Positions 1 through 7,762 of a stretch of DNA of 21,912 bases are shown one piece after another. The stretch covers positions 1 through 21,912 of the forward strand of contig JASIJX010000026.1 of NCBI GenBank assembly GCA_030049955.1. Reading direction: 5' to 3'. Origin of the DNA: Acidobacteriaceae bacterium. GTDB lineage: Bacteria; Acidobacteriota; Terriglobia; Terriglobales; Acidobacteriaceae. A program made the translations under genes and the position numbers. Within the stretch, counting starts at the first letter, position 1. Each line of letters starts with the position of its first letter. The notes under the pieces were generated by a model. The model had not been told where the DNA came from. It was given only the letters and a program-made list of their open reading frames with translations, and did not search any database.

Positions 1-58
1 GAGGGTGCATTCCTCAGGTTGTTGCCCCTGGTCCTTAAATTTCTCAAGAATCCAATTT

Positions 59-343
59 TCATTTGTTTGCATTCCTATCACCGTGCTGAGCGACGAGCGA
101 ATCCATTTCCTCGTTTCCTTCCCTTCGCAGATCCTCGCTAGCGGTTTGCGACGAATGCGAGAAAGGACAGGCATTCATTACCAGATCGGCCATCTCATTG
201 TTGCCCGCGAGAGACAATCCCGCGGCAACTCCACGACGATCCGCCTCGGAGCGATTCTGGCTGACCTTCCATTTGCCTTCGAGCCGGCCGATAAGAATTT
301 CAATGCCCGTGATCGCTTTCAATTGTCCTTCGAGGAATGGCTT
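59..343 (-). pseudogene. C-terminal remnant of a PaiB-type FMN-binding regulator
   Basis: The minus-strand frame reads PFLEGQLKAITGIEI, then RLEGKWKVSQNRSEADRRGV. This matches the conserved C-terminal motif of the PaiB/FMN-binding negative regulator family (G-EI-I-RLEGKWK-SQNR--ADR-GV). A stop codon at 344-346 sits directly upstream of this segment, and I could not find the N-terminal FMN-binding barrel in either neighbouring frame, so only about the last third survives. The frame runs on to a stop at 59-61, and its last ~35 residues do not resemble the family. Function is presumably lost. Identification rests on motif recall, not a search. Confidence 0.6.
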
Positions 344-494
344 TCAACGAGAAGCTTACTGGCACCCCAAACCAAATGAGACCGTTCGGTGAATCGGCCT
401 CTGGTAATCAGAGAAAGACACCGGCCGCCGCGAATTCAGCTACCACGGACCAGCTTCATGAATTTGCTGATAGAGACCTCAATCCAGCGTTTGA

Positions 495-1208
495 TCAGGA
501 AGGAGCGTAACGCGCACGCCATGCATTCTCCTCCTCCAGTGGAGTAAAGCGGTCAAGCACCTGCTGGAGTCCGTACCGCACATGCGCCCGCATTGCCGCA
601 TCTGCCTTAATTGGGTCTCCCGAGCATAGTGCCGTGGCAAGCGTGGTATGAAAATCAGCCGGCGAAACCGTACGTTGCGTCGTCGTATCGTAAAGCCAGT
701 TGAAGACCAGCACCTGTTCCTTTTCAATGGCCTTGCTGAGCCCGATGCAACCTGCAATCTCCGCGATGCGCATGTGAAATTGCATGTGGTAGGTGTGCAC
801 GGAGAACAGAAACACCGGATCCGCTTCGGACTGACCGGCGAAATACAGGTGATCGAGGTGCTCGGCGCTCTTTTCGAGCTGCTTTTTCTCCTCAGCGGTT
901 ATATTCGACGCGCACAGCCGGGCCGATTGTGCCTCCAGGGCTTCGCGGATCTCGTACGTGCCGCGTATATCCTCCTCGGTCGGAATCCGCACGCGCGTTC
1001 CGATGCGCGGCCGGCTCTCGACCACTCCCTCGGCTTCTAAACGCTGCAATGCTTCGGTAATCGGAATAAAGCTCATGTTGAGCATCTCGGCCAGATGCCG
1101 GCGAGAGAGGATATCTCCGAATTTGAAGGTGCCGCGAAGAATTTCATCGCGAATTTGCGTATAGGCGGCGTTCGCCAGCGAGCCTCTTTTCGCCCTCAGT
1201 CCGGCCAT
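495..1208 (-). CDS. GntR-family transcriptional regulator with FCD domain (FadR subfamily)
   Basis: 237 residues from the ATG at 1208. Residues about 10-76 form the GntR winged helix (YTQIRDEILRGTFKFGD, then SRRHLAEMLNMSFIPITEAL and the wing ESRPRIGTRVR). Residues about 83-220 are an all-helical FCD ligand-binding domain with His residues (for example H141, H145, H187 and H209) where the family often binds a metal and an organic acid. Length is normal for the family. An alternative in-frame TTG at 1319 would add 37 Arg/Ala-rich residues and has the better ribosome site (AGGGGAGAGG about 8 nt upstream), so the true start is open. A near-palindrome TGACATATCA at 1348-1357 lies just upstream and also occurs at the GH2 and GH12 promoters, suggesting autoregulation and control of those hydrolases. 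The ligand is unknown; a sugar acid would fit the neighbours (inference). Confidence 0.88.
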   Translation of the reverse strand: MAGLRAKRGSLANAAYTQIRDEILRGTFKFGDILSRRHLAEMLNMSFIPITEALQRLEAEGVVESRPRIGTRVRIPTEEDIRGTYEIREALEAQSARLCASNITAEEKKQLEKSAEHLDHLYFAGQSEADPVFLFSVHTYHMQFHMRIAEIAGCIGLSKAIEKEQVLVFNWLYDTTTQRTVSPADFHTTLATALCSGDPIKADAAMRAHVRYGLQQVLDRFTPLEEENAWRARYAPS

Positions 1209-1347
1209 TCTTCTGCCCACGCCAGTAGCCCGGCGCTGCTGCTCGGCTGCTGGGGCCAATGCCGCTTCAGGCTTTGTTGGCGCAAGTGTACTTGTCCGCT
1301 TCTTCCGTGATCGCAGCAATTTGGCGCCCTCTCCCCTCTGCGTACAA

Positions 1348-1357
1348 TGACATATCA
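1348..1357 (-). promoter_or_regulatory. Putative operator (TGACATATCA) upstream of the GntR gene
   Basis: Read on the minus strand it is TGATATGTCA, one mismatch from the perfect palindrome TGATATATCA found at 2212 and 5226. A -35-like TTGTCT begins 20 nt upstream on the same strand, close to the 21-nt spacing at the other two promoters. It would overlap the -10 region of the regulator's own promoter. This is inference from pattern. Confidence 0.45.
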
Positions 1358-1504
1358 GTATCGCACGGCCGAGACAATTCACCAAGACGTGCTCATATTT
1401 TCGCCATGGATTTGAAAATAAGAGACCGGCTAACACTGGAAGTCTTGGTGAGATCGGCGCTTGAACTGAAATTTTGCGCGCCGAGAGCGGGGCGAATATA
1501 GCCA

Positions 1505-1700
1505 ATGAAGAGGAAGCGGTGTTCCGTGGAGCGGATCGTGTCTGTTCTGAAGCAGGCGGAGGCGGAACTGATCCGAAAGGCGGGGGATCAGCGAGCAGAC
1601 GTTCTACCGCTGGAAGAAGCAGCACGTAGGCCCCGAGTGGACTAGGTGCGGGAGATGAAGCTCCTGCAAGAGGAGAGCGGTCGACTGAAGCAGTCGACTG
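1505..1700 (+). mobile_element. Degenerate IS3-family transposase OrfA remnant
   Basis: The start reads MKRKRCSVERIVSVLKQAEAE, the typical OrfA opening (MKRKR-S-EQI--VLKQAE-G). The next frame gives ISEQTFYRWKKQHVG, the recognition helix region, and the third frame gives VREMKLLQEESGRLKQ, the leucine-zipper part. All three pieces are in the right order, but at least two frameshifts and a small internal deletion separate them, and a stop falls at 1642-1644. OrfB is absent and no terminal inverted repeats were seen. The remnant ends abruptly near GTCGACTGAAGCAGTCGAC (about 1680-1698), a 7-bp inverted repeat, after which Ig-repeat-like sequence begins. It is dead as an element but marks past insertion. 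Confidence 0.75.
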
Positions 1701-1702
1701 TT

Positions 1703-2044
1703 TGCGCGACCAGTACCGGGCCAGCGAACGGCATGCCTGTCGAGTGCATCTACACCACAAGTGCAACAAGCGACAGCTTCACGGTCAGCAGCTACTCGCT
1801 TACGAATGTGGCGGTTGGAACTACGACTCCAGTCATCTCGCATTCTCCAAACGGTCTCAGCTTTACCGGGGTATCGGGCGGCTCGAATCCGGCTTTATAG
1901 ACCGTCACCGTGAAAAACACTGGCGGCGGCACGCTGGCATCCCCGACAACCGCGATCGCCTACGGCAGCGGCAACGGTAGCAACACCTATGTCGGGAATG
2001 ACGCGCGGACCAACTATGACGGAGTTGCAGGGGAAGGACACTGA
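1703..2044 (+). pseudogene. Decayed copy of the Ig-repeat/GH12 protein
   Basis: From about 1830 the plus frame reads SPNGLSFTGVSGGSNPAL, a TAG stop at 1898-1900, then TVTVKNTGGGTLASPTT and AYGSGNGSNTYVG. It matches the B-type repeat of the intact gene at 5333-7762 (SPTSLSFNATAGGSNPAAQ...VSNTGGGTLASPTT) and then jumps straight to the GSNTYVGQDAF segment that opens the GH12-like domain there. It is therefore a copy with a large internal deletion, an in-frame stop, and no start or catalytic part. The frame ends at a TGA at 2042-2044. The 1703-1830 segment is open but I do not recognise it; it is fused in frame to the IS3 remnant. Confidence 0.7.
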
Positions 2045-2190
2045 TTAAATCCCTCTCTCTGCCGTTTCTGCAGCAGTCCCCCGCTGATCCTGATAAAATC
2101 GACCTCTTCCACCGCATTTACAACGTTCCCGCGAAATGTGCGACTCAGTGCGATGCCGATAAATGTGCGCTCGGTCAAAGAGATTCTCAA

Positions 2191-2222
2191 TTGACAGTCC
2201 GGCGCACATCTTGATATATCAA
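2191..2222 (+). promoter_or_regulatory. Promoter with overlapping palindromic operator for the GH2 gene
   Basis: A perfect -35 box TTGACA (2191-2196) is followed by the 12-bp perfect palindrome TTGATATATCAA (2211-2222). Any -10 hexamer at normal spacing (ATATAT or TATATC, about 2214-2220) lies inside the palindrome, a layout expected for simple repression. The GH2 start is about 75 nt downstream. The same -35/palindrome spacing of 21 nt occurs at 5205-5235. The GntR regulator at 495-1208 is the natural candidate to bind (inference). Confidence 0.6.
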
Positions 2223-2295
2223 TTATCGAACCGAAGCGTTTTCTTATTTTCATAGTAATGAACCAAGAGTCAAAGACTTCAAGGGAGAGATCAGG

Positions 2296-4593
2296 ATGAA
2301 TCGACGAGAGTTTCTAAGCCGATCCACGACAGCGACTCTTGGCATTGGCCTGTCAAGTCAGTTGCATGGCGAATCGCATTGGGGGGAAATTCCAGAGTCG
2401 GAGAATGCGACCGCGGGCGACCACCGCACCACGATCTCGCTTAATGGCCAATGGGACGTTGAGGACAGCGTAAGCGCCGATGCTATGCCCAGCGAGTACA
2501 CGCATAAGGCTCCAGTTCCAGGCCTCACGCACTCCGCAGTTCCCGCGTTCCCCAACGTGGATCAGTTTCAAAGCCGCCAACTGCTCTATCGCTTTGTTGG
2601 GAAGGGACAGTTCTCCCACGCCGAGTTCGACAAGCTTGGCAACGCGCCGGGTATCTCCCACCAGAAACGTAACTACTTCTGGTACCGTAGAACTTTCACT
2701 GCGCCGGCCGAGAATCAGGTGGCTTTACTTCGCATCAACAAAGCGCAGTTCGGCACGGTCGCATTTCTCAATGGAGTGCGCATCGGTGAGCACGATCCTT
2801 GCTTTACTTCGGTGACATTCGATGTAACCAAGGCCATTCACTGGAGCGACTCGAATGAACTCATCATTCGCATCGGCGCTCATCCTGGCGTTCTGCCACC
2901 CGGTGTCATAGCTGGCACCGACTATGAAAAGAGCCGTTGGACCCCCGGCATCTATGACGACGTGACGCTCATGACCATGAGCAATCCCGTCATCTCCATT
3001 GTCCAAGTGGCGCCGCGTCTCCCTCAATCCGCCGTCCTGATACAGACAGAACTGCACAACTATAGCGATCGTGCGATCGTCACAAAAGTAGCCCAGCAGG
3101 CATTCGAGTGGAAGTCTCGAGTGCGGGTCTCGGCCAAGATCGAAACGGAAGTTAGCCTCGCCGCAGGGGAAACCAAGAGTCTTACGCAACTTGTGCCGAT
3201 TCCGAAGGCGCATCTTTGGTCTCCTGAAGATCCATTCCTTTACACGGTCACCACTTCCACTTCTGGCGATACCGCGGTGACGCGCTTCGGCATGCGCGAC
3301 TTCCACTTCGACACCGTCACCCAGCGCGCGTATCTGAATGGCCGTCCCTATTTTTTGCGCGGGTCGAACATCACCCTCCATCGCTTCTTCGAAGATCCGG
3401 ATGTCGGGGTGCTGCCATGGGATGAGGCATGGCTGCATCGCCTCCTGGTTACCATTCCCAAACAGATGCACTGGAACGCATTCCGCTTCTGCATCGGACC
3501 GGTTCCCGATCGGTGGCTGCAAATCGCTGATGAGGCTGGACTGCTCATCGAGAACGAGTACTTCGTCTGGGTTGGCAATCCGCTACCTGACGTGGATTTC
3601 GGCAAAGTGTACAACCTTGAGGAAATGACCACCGAGTACACAGAATGGATGCGCGACAACTGGAACCACCCTAGCGTCGCGATCTGGGATGCCACCAATG
3701 AATCGTGGCTCCCCGGCTTCGCCGACATCATTAACAAAGTGCGCCCGCTCGACCTCTCGAATCGGCCATGGGAAAACAGCTACAACGGTCCCGCCGGATC
3801 GAACGATCCTGTCGAAGATCACCAATACCTGCTCCTCTCGGCTGCGATGGACGATTCGTCGCACAACAAGAATCGCCCGCCTGATTTTAAGCTGCAGGAC
3901 TTGGAGTCGATGTTCGGCCCGCGAGGCTCCTCCAACAAAACCGCCCACGCAATGATCCTGAATGAATATGGATGGCTCTGGCTGAACCGCGATGGCTCGC
4001 CCACAGTGCTGACGCAGAAGCTTTACCCCAAGCTCCTGCCGGATAACGAAAACACCGCCGAAAACCGCTTCAAGTTGCAGGCTTACATTCTCGGCGGGCA
4101 AACAGAGTTCTGGCGCGCCTACAGACGCTACGCGGGCGTGCTGCACTTTGTTTACCTAACAGCCAGCGATCCCGATAGTTTCACTTCCGATCATTTTCAG
4201 GACATCAAGTCGCTGAAGCTGAATCCACACTTCTTCAAGGAAATGGAGCAGGCCTTTAGGCCTCTCGGCGTCTATTTGGATTTCTGGCATCCCACGCTGA
4301 CAGTCGGCCGGCTCCACCGATTCAACGTTGCCATGGTGAACGACGAAGACCGCGCGCGCGCAGGCAAACTTCGACTCTCCTTTGTCGACGCGCTGGAAAA
4401 GGAGAGCGTGAGCGATGAGGTATCGTTTTCCATCGAGCCACTTGGGGCCGAGACCTACTATTTCGAGATTAAGGTCCCTGAGACACCCGGTTCTTATTCG
4501 CTGCGGGCGGTGGCCACACCGATAGACAACATTGGCAATCCCACGATCTCGCACCGCAATGTCGTCCTGCAGCCAGAGACTAGGGCGGAGTGA
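2296..4593 (+). CDS. Tat-exported glycoside hydrolase family 2 protein
   Basis: 765 residues. The N-terminus NRREFLSRSTTATLGIGL is a twin-arginine signal, so the folded enzyme is probably exported. Residues about 45-235 resemble the GH2 sugar-binding jelly roll (FWYRRTF, then SRWTPGIYDDVTL), about 236-340 the Ig-like domain, and about 340-610 the TIM barrel (YLNGRPYFLRGSN, NAFRFCIGPVPD). The expected general acid/base Glu is E469 in WDATNESW and the nucleophile is E557 in ILNEYGW; both are present. A C-terminal beta domain follows. GH2 covers beta-galactosidases, beta-mannosidases, beta-glucuronidases and others; the substrate cannot be told from sequence by eye. The start has AAGGGAG 8 nt upstream (2281-2287). 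It is preceded by the palindromic operator at 2211-2222. Confidence 0.88.
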   Translation: MNRREFLSRSTTATLGIGLSSQLHGESHWGEIPESENATAGDHRTTISLNGQWDVEDSVSADAMPSEYTHKAPVPGLTHSAVPAFPNVDQFQSRQLLYRFVGKGQFSHAEFDKLGNAPGISHQKRNYFWYRRTFTAPAENQVALLRINKAQFGTVAFLNGVRIGEHDPCFTSVTFDVTKAIHWSDSNELIIRIGAHPGVLPPGVIAGTDYEKSRWTPGIYDDVTLMTMSNPVISIVQVAPRLPQSAVLIQTELHNYSDRAIVTKVAQQAFEWKSRVRVSAKIETEVSLAAGETKSLTQLVPIPKAHLWSPEDPFLYTVTTSTSGDTAVTRFGMRDFHFDTVTQRAYLNGRPYFLRGSNITLHRFFEDPDVGVLPWDEAWLHRLLVTIPKQMHWNAFRFCIGPVPDRWLQIADEAGLLIENEYFVWVGNPLPDVDFGKVYNLEEMTTEYTEWMRDNWNHPSVAIWDATNESWLPGFADIINKVRPLDLSNRPWENSYNGPAGSNDPVEDHQYLLLSAAMDDSSHNKNRPPDFKLQDLESMFGPRGSSNKTAHAMILNEYGWLWLNRDGSPTVLTQKLYPKLLPDNENTAENRFKLQAYILGGQTEFWRAYRRYAGVLHFVYLTASDPDSFTSDHFQDIKSLKLNPHFFKEMEQAFRPLGVYLDFWHPTLTVGRLHRFNVAMVNDEDRARAGKLRLSFVDALEKESVSDEVSFSIEPLGAETYYFEIKVPETPGSYSLRAVATPIDNIGNPTISHRNVVLQPETRAE

Positions 4594-5150
4594 CTTACTG
4601 GTAGCAGAGTGTGTGAACGCACGAGATCAGATGTTTCGCATCGCTCCCCGATCGGATTGTTACAGCATTCCGGCTGGTACCTATCAGGTTTTTTGCTTTC
4701 CGTTGTTGGTCGCGGCTACACAGATTGCTCTCGCCGGTTTACTATTCGCACTCCTGGTGAGCTTGTCTTCCTGAAGCTTGGTGCATGTTGAGGTTCAGAT
4801 GGAGAGTCGACGCTGCCATCTCGGCCGGCTTTGAAAGCCAAAACGGGCGCCCAGTCATCGGAACACGGGGTCGTCGCAACACGGCGAGTGGGCTAGCTAT
4901 TCGCGGTTCAATGTGCCCATCGCGGCGAGCGTACCAATAAAAGGTGACTTGCGAAATATCTGCAATATGTCGCCGTAGGCTGGACGAGCACGATAGCGCT
5001 CACCCCTGATCCAAGGCAATGGCGGAGCAGTAAATTAGCTTGCGGCTGAATTGCTTGGCAGCCTTATGGCCGATGCCAAGGCGTTTAGGTGCGTCGGCAC
5101 GCAGGTTGTGCAGCAGCATCGTCAGCACTTCTCGAGTCCCAATTTCATTT
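4594..5150. other. Intergenic region without a convincing gene
   Basis: Between GH2 and the Ig-repeat protein. A plus-strand ORF of 47 codons from 4631 has a hydrophobic C-terminal half but no good ribosome site. On the minus strand one frame stays open from about 5145 to 4750 with a single TGA (translation includes KRLGIGHKAAKQFSRKL and VTFYWYARRDGHIEPR); this may be a decayed gene, but I do not recognise it. ACCTATCAGGT followed by six T (about 4680-4696) is only a weak terminator candidate for the GH2 gene. Confidence 0.4.
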
Positions 5151-5160
5151 TGATATATCT
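5151..5160 (+). promoter_or_regulatory. Upstream copy of the palindromic operator (TGATATATCT)
   Basis: Nine of ten positions match TGATATATCA. It lies 75 bp upstream of the perfect copy at 5226-5235, with an AT-rich stretch (AGTATATAAAATAAA) between the two. No -35 box sits at the 21-nt spacing here, so it may be an auxiliary site rather than a second promoter (inference). Confidence 0.35.
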
Positions 5161-5204
5161 ATAAGTGCAATGAGTTTACAGGCCAAGTATATAAAATAAA
5201 GCAC

Positions 5205-5235
5205 TTGACTGCGGTGCATCACTAATGATATATCA
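5205..5235 (+). promoter_or_regulatory. Promoter with overlapping palindromic operator for the Ig-repeat/GH12 gene
   Basis: TTGACT (5205-5210) is followed by TGATATATCA (5226-5235), with the same 21-nt start-to-start spacing as at the GH2 promoter. The candidate -10 (ATATAT or TATATC) lies inside the palindrome. An ATG at 5225 overlaps this site, so the longest possible ORF start cannot be the real one. Confidence 0.58.
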
Positions 5236-5332
5236 CTGTTTCGAATGTTGCACGTCCCTCAATGGAGACTCCATGAGACACTTACGCATCTTCTTTCGCC
5301 TGCTCCCGCTATCGATCAAGGAGAGGCATAGC

Positions 5333-7762
5333 GTGAAAAGCACGCGCATTTTCCTGCACCTGCTTCCAGTAGTCCTTGCGTTGAGCGTGCCCACTTTAGG
5401 GGCGCAGACGATCGCGGTTTCCCCGACGAGTATCGCCGCTAACTCAGGGAACTGCACCAACTATCCAGCGAACCAGACTGTCACCATAAGCAACTCTGGC
5501 GACGGCACGCTGGCGACCCCGACAATTGGTACGGTCACCTATAGTAGTGGCGCCACCGGCTGGCTGAATCTGTGGATTACCGGCAGTTCGGCCCCCTATA
5601 CGTTGACCGTCGAATTTCAAGGCCTCTGCGGCCTGGCTAGCGGGACCTACACCGCCACAATACCTATCTCCAGTTCGGGAGCGAGCAATTCTCCAGTGAG
5701 CATTCCTGTCACACTGACCATTGGGTCGTCGCCGACAATTTCGCTTTCCCCAACCAGCCTGAGCTTTAACGCAACGGCGGGCGGGTCGAATCCGGCCGCG
5801 CAGAGCATCACCGTGAGCAACACTGGCGGCGGCACGCTGGCGTCTCCAACCACTACGATCGGCTACGGCAGTGGAAGCGGCTGGCTCAGCGTAAGCTGTT
5901 CGGGCAACTCGGCCCCCTATGCGTGTTCCAATCAGCCGAGCATCTCGGGCCTCGCGGCCGGGACCTACACCGCCACGGTGAGTGTGGCGAGTTCGGGAGC
6001 GACCAACACGCCTCAGACTTATAGTGTCACGCTGACCGTAGCTCCTTCGAGCTCGCCGACCATCGCGGTTTCCCCAACCAGTGTCACCGCCAGTTCAGGG
6101 AACTGCACCAACTATCCAGCTAACCAGAATGTCACCATCAGCAATTCCGGTGGCGGCACGCTGGCGACGCCGACAATCGGCACGGTCACCTACAACCAGG
6201 GAAGCGGCTGGCTGAATCTGTGGATTACCGGCAGTTCGGCCCCCTATACGTTGACCGTCGAATTCCAAGGCCTCTGCGGCCTGGCTGACGGGACCTACAC
6301 CGCCACGATACCTATCTCCAGTTCGGGAGCGAGCAACTCCCCGGTGAGCATTCCTGTCACGCTGACCATTTCGTCCACCGGAGGCTCACCAACCATCTCG
6401 CTTTCGCCAAGCAGCCTGAGCTTTAGCGCAACGGCGGGCGGCGCCAATCCAGCCGCGCAGAATGTCACTGTAAACAACTCCGGCGACGGCACGCTGGCCT
6501 CCCCAACCACCTCGATCAGCTACGGCAGCGGCGGAAGCGGCTGGCTCAGCGTGAGCTGTTCTGGCAGTTCGGCCCCCTATACGTGCTCCAACCAGGCGAC
6601 GACCGGGAGCCTCGCGGCAGGAACCTACAACGCCACGGTGAACGTCGCCAGCTCGGGAGCGACCAACACGCCGCAGACCTATACGGTCTCGTTTACCGTG
6701 AATTCGGGGTCAACGCCAGCCATCTCGCTCTCGCCAAGCAGTCTCACCTTTAATGCAACGGCGGGAGGTTCAAATCCGGCAGCGCAGAACGTCACCGTGA
6801 GCAACGGCGCCGGCGGCACGCTGGCCTCCCCAACCACCACCATCAACTACGGCAGCGGAAGCGGCTGGCTTAGCGTAAGCTGTTCGGGCAGCTCGTCCCC
6901 CTATACGTGTTCCAACGAACCAGCGACCGGGAGCCTCGCGGCTGGCACCTACACCGCCACGGTGAGTGTGGCGAGTTCGGGAGCGAGCAACACGCCGCAG
7001 AGCTACACTGTCACGTTTACCGTCAATTCGGCATCTGTATGCGTCGACTCCACCCTGGCGAATAATTCTAATTGCGGGCCGTATCTCTACTCGCCGATTG
7101 CCGAGAGCAACGGCAGCAACACCTATGTCGGGCAGGATGCGTTTAACCCCTCTTCCGGAATGACACAGACGATATATGTGACCACCCCCGGGAACTGGTA
7201 CGCGACCGCCCAAATTCCTTACGATTCCGGCGACTCTGTCAAGTCTTACCCCAACGTACAGCAGCTCTACAACGGCGAGAAGCTCGACAACTTCCACAAC
7301 TTCTACTCCTCGTTCACGGAGAGCGCTGACCAGTCGACCAATACCAGCACCGATATTGGTTACGACATCTTCTTCAATGGTGGCTATAACAACGAAGTGA
7401 TGATCCAGAACGACCTCGTGAATCGCGGCGGACAGTGCGGTCCCGTGCTGGCCACCGAAACCTTCGGCGGGACGAACGGCGTCCCGGTGAACACGTGGGT
7501 CCTGTGTGTGTACGGCTCGGAGACCATCTGGCAGATCCAGCAACCCTCATCTGGCGAGCAGACGTTTGGCTTCCAGTCCGGGAGCGTGGATCTTCTCGAC
7601 ATGCTCCAGTGGCTGGAGAACAACACTAACCCGAATACGGGCGAAACATACATACCGGCGGGCTCCACTATGTATAGCGTCAGTTTCGGCTTCGAACTTT
7701 GCTACACGAACAATGTGCAGGAGAACTTCACAGTCACCAACTTTTCGATTACCCAGAATTGA
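5333..7762 (+). CDS. Secreted protein with five BACON/Ig-like repeats and a C-terminal GH12-like glucanase domain
   Basis: 809 residues from GTG 5333, chosen because AAGGAG lies 9 nt upstream and the product starts with a clean signal peptide (KSTRIFLHLLPVVLALS, cleavage near GAQ). ATG 5273 is the alternative (GGAG 6 nt upstream). Residues about 26-566 hold five Ig-like repeats of two kinds in the order A-B-A-B-B: A has NSGNCTNYPANQ and GWLNLWITGSSAPY, B has LSFNATAGGSNPAAQ and WLSVSCSG. Residues about 570-809 resemble GH12 endoglucanase/xyloglucanase: SYPNVQQLYNGEKL, IGYDIFFNGGYNNEVMIQND (candidate nucleophile E688) and SFGFELCYTN (candidate acid/base E788), then a final beta strand FTVTNFSI. 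Proposed role: extracellular cleavage of beta-1,4-glucan or xyloglucan, with the repeats as a spacer or binding stalk. It follows the GH2 gene and shares its operator type. A decayed copy lies at 1703-2044. The GH12 call is by motif recall. Confidence 0.8.
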   Translation: MKSTRIFLHLLPVVLALSVPTLGAQTIAVSPTSIAANSGNCTNYPANQTVTISNSGDGTLATPTIGTVTYSSGATGWLNLWITGSSAPYTLTVEFQGLCGLASGTYTATIPISSSGASNSPVSIPVTLTIGSSPTISLSPTSLSFNATAGGSNPAAQSITVSNTGGGTLASPTTTIGYGSGSGWLSVSCSGNSAPYACSNQPSISGLAAGTYTATVSVASSGATNTPQTYSVTLTVAPSSSPTIAVSPTSVTASSGNCTNYPANQNVTISNSGGGTLATPTIGTVTYNQGSGWLNLWITGSSAPYTLTVEFQGLCGLADGTYTATIPISSSGASNSPVSIPVTLTISSTGGSPTISLSPSSLSFSATAGGANPAAQNVTVNNSGDGTLASPTTSISYGSGGSGWLSVSCSGSSAPYTCSNQATTGSLAAGTYNATVNVASSGATNTPQTYTVSFTVNSGSTPAISLSPSSLTFNATAGGSNPAAQNVTVSNGAGGTLASPTTTINYGSGSGWLSVSCSGSSSPYTCSNEPATGSLAAGTYTATVSVASSGASNTPQSYTVTFTVNSASVCVDSTLANNSNCGPYLYSPIAESNGSNTYVGQDAFNPSSGMTQTIYVTTPGNWYATAQIPYDSGDSVKSYPNVQQLYNGEKLDNFHNFYSSFTESADQSTNTSTDIGYDIFFNGGYNNEVMIQNDLVNRGGQCGPVLATETFGGTNGVPVNTWVLCVYGSETIWQIQQPSSGEQTFGFQSGSVDLLDMLQWLENNTNPNTGETYIPAGSTMYSVSFGFELCYTNNVQENFTVTNFSITQN
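5411..7036 (+). repeat. Tandem repeats encoding five Ig-like domains
   Basis: Repeat starts fall near 5411 (A), 5733 (B), 6055 (A), 6385 (B) and 6710 (B), each about 320 nt. The A-B pair recurs with a period of about 644 nt, and long blocks are almost identical, for example TGGATTACCGGCAGTTCGGC at about 5573 and 6222. Such near-identity suggests recent duplication or gene conversion and makes the array prone to copy-number change. Confidence 0.85.

Noticed and set aside
1209..1769. Upstream extension of the GntR ORF
   Set aside because: Beyond TTG 1319 the frame crosses the promoter, the IS3 remnant and other non-coding sequence; only the 1319 start remains a serious alternative.
2725..3522. 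265-codon minus-strand ORF
   Set aside because: Antisense to the GH2 gene; a by-product of GC-rich third positions.
5225..5332. Longest start of the Ig-repeat/GH12 gene (ATG 5225)
   Set aside because: The ATG lies inside the predicted -10/operator palindrome and has no ribosome site; GTG 5333 has AAGGAG and a clean signal peptide.
5411..7036. Possible CRISPR-like or satellite array
   Set aside because: The repeats are ~320 nt, in frame and protein-coding Ig-like domains; there are no short repeats with unique spacers.
6770..7543. 257-codon minus-strand ORF
   Set aside because: Antisense to the Ig-repeat/GH12 gene; its low-complexity Val/Arg/Gly composition mirrors the repeats.
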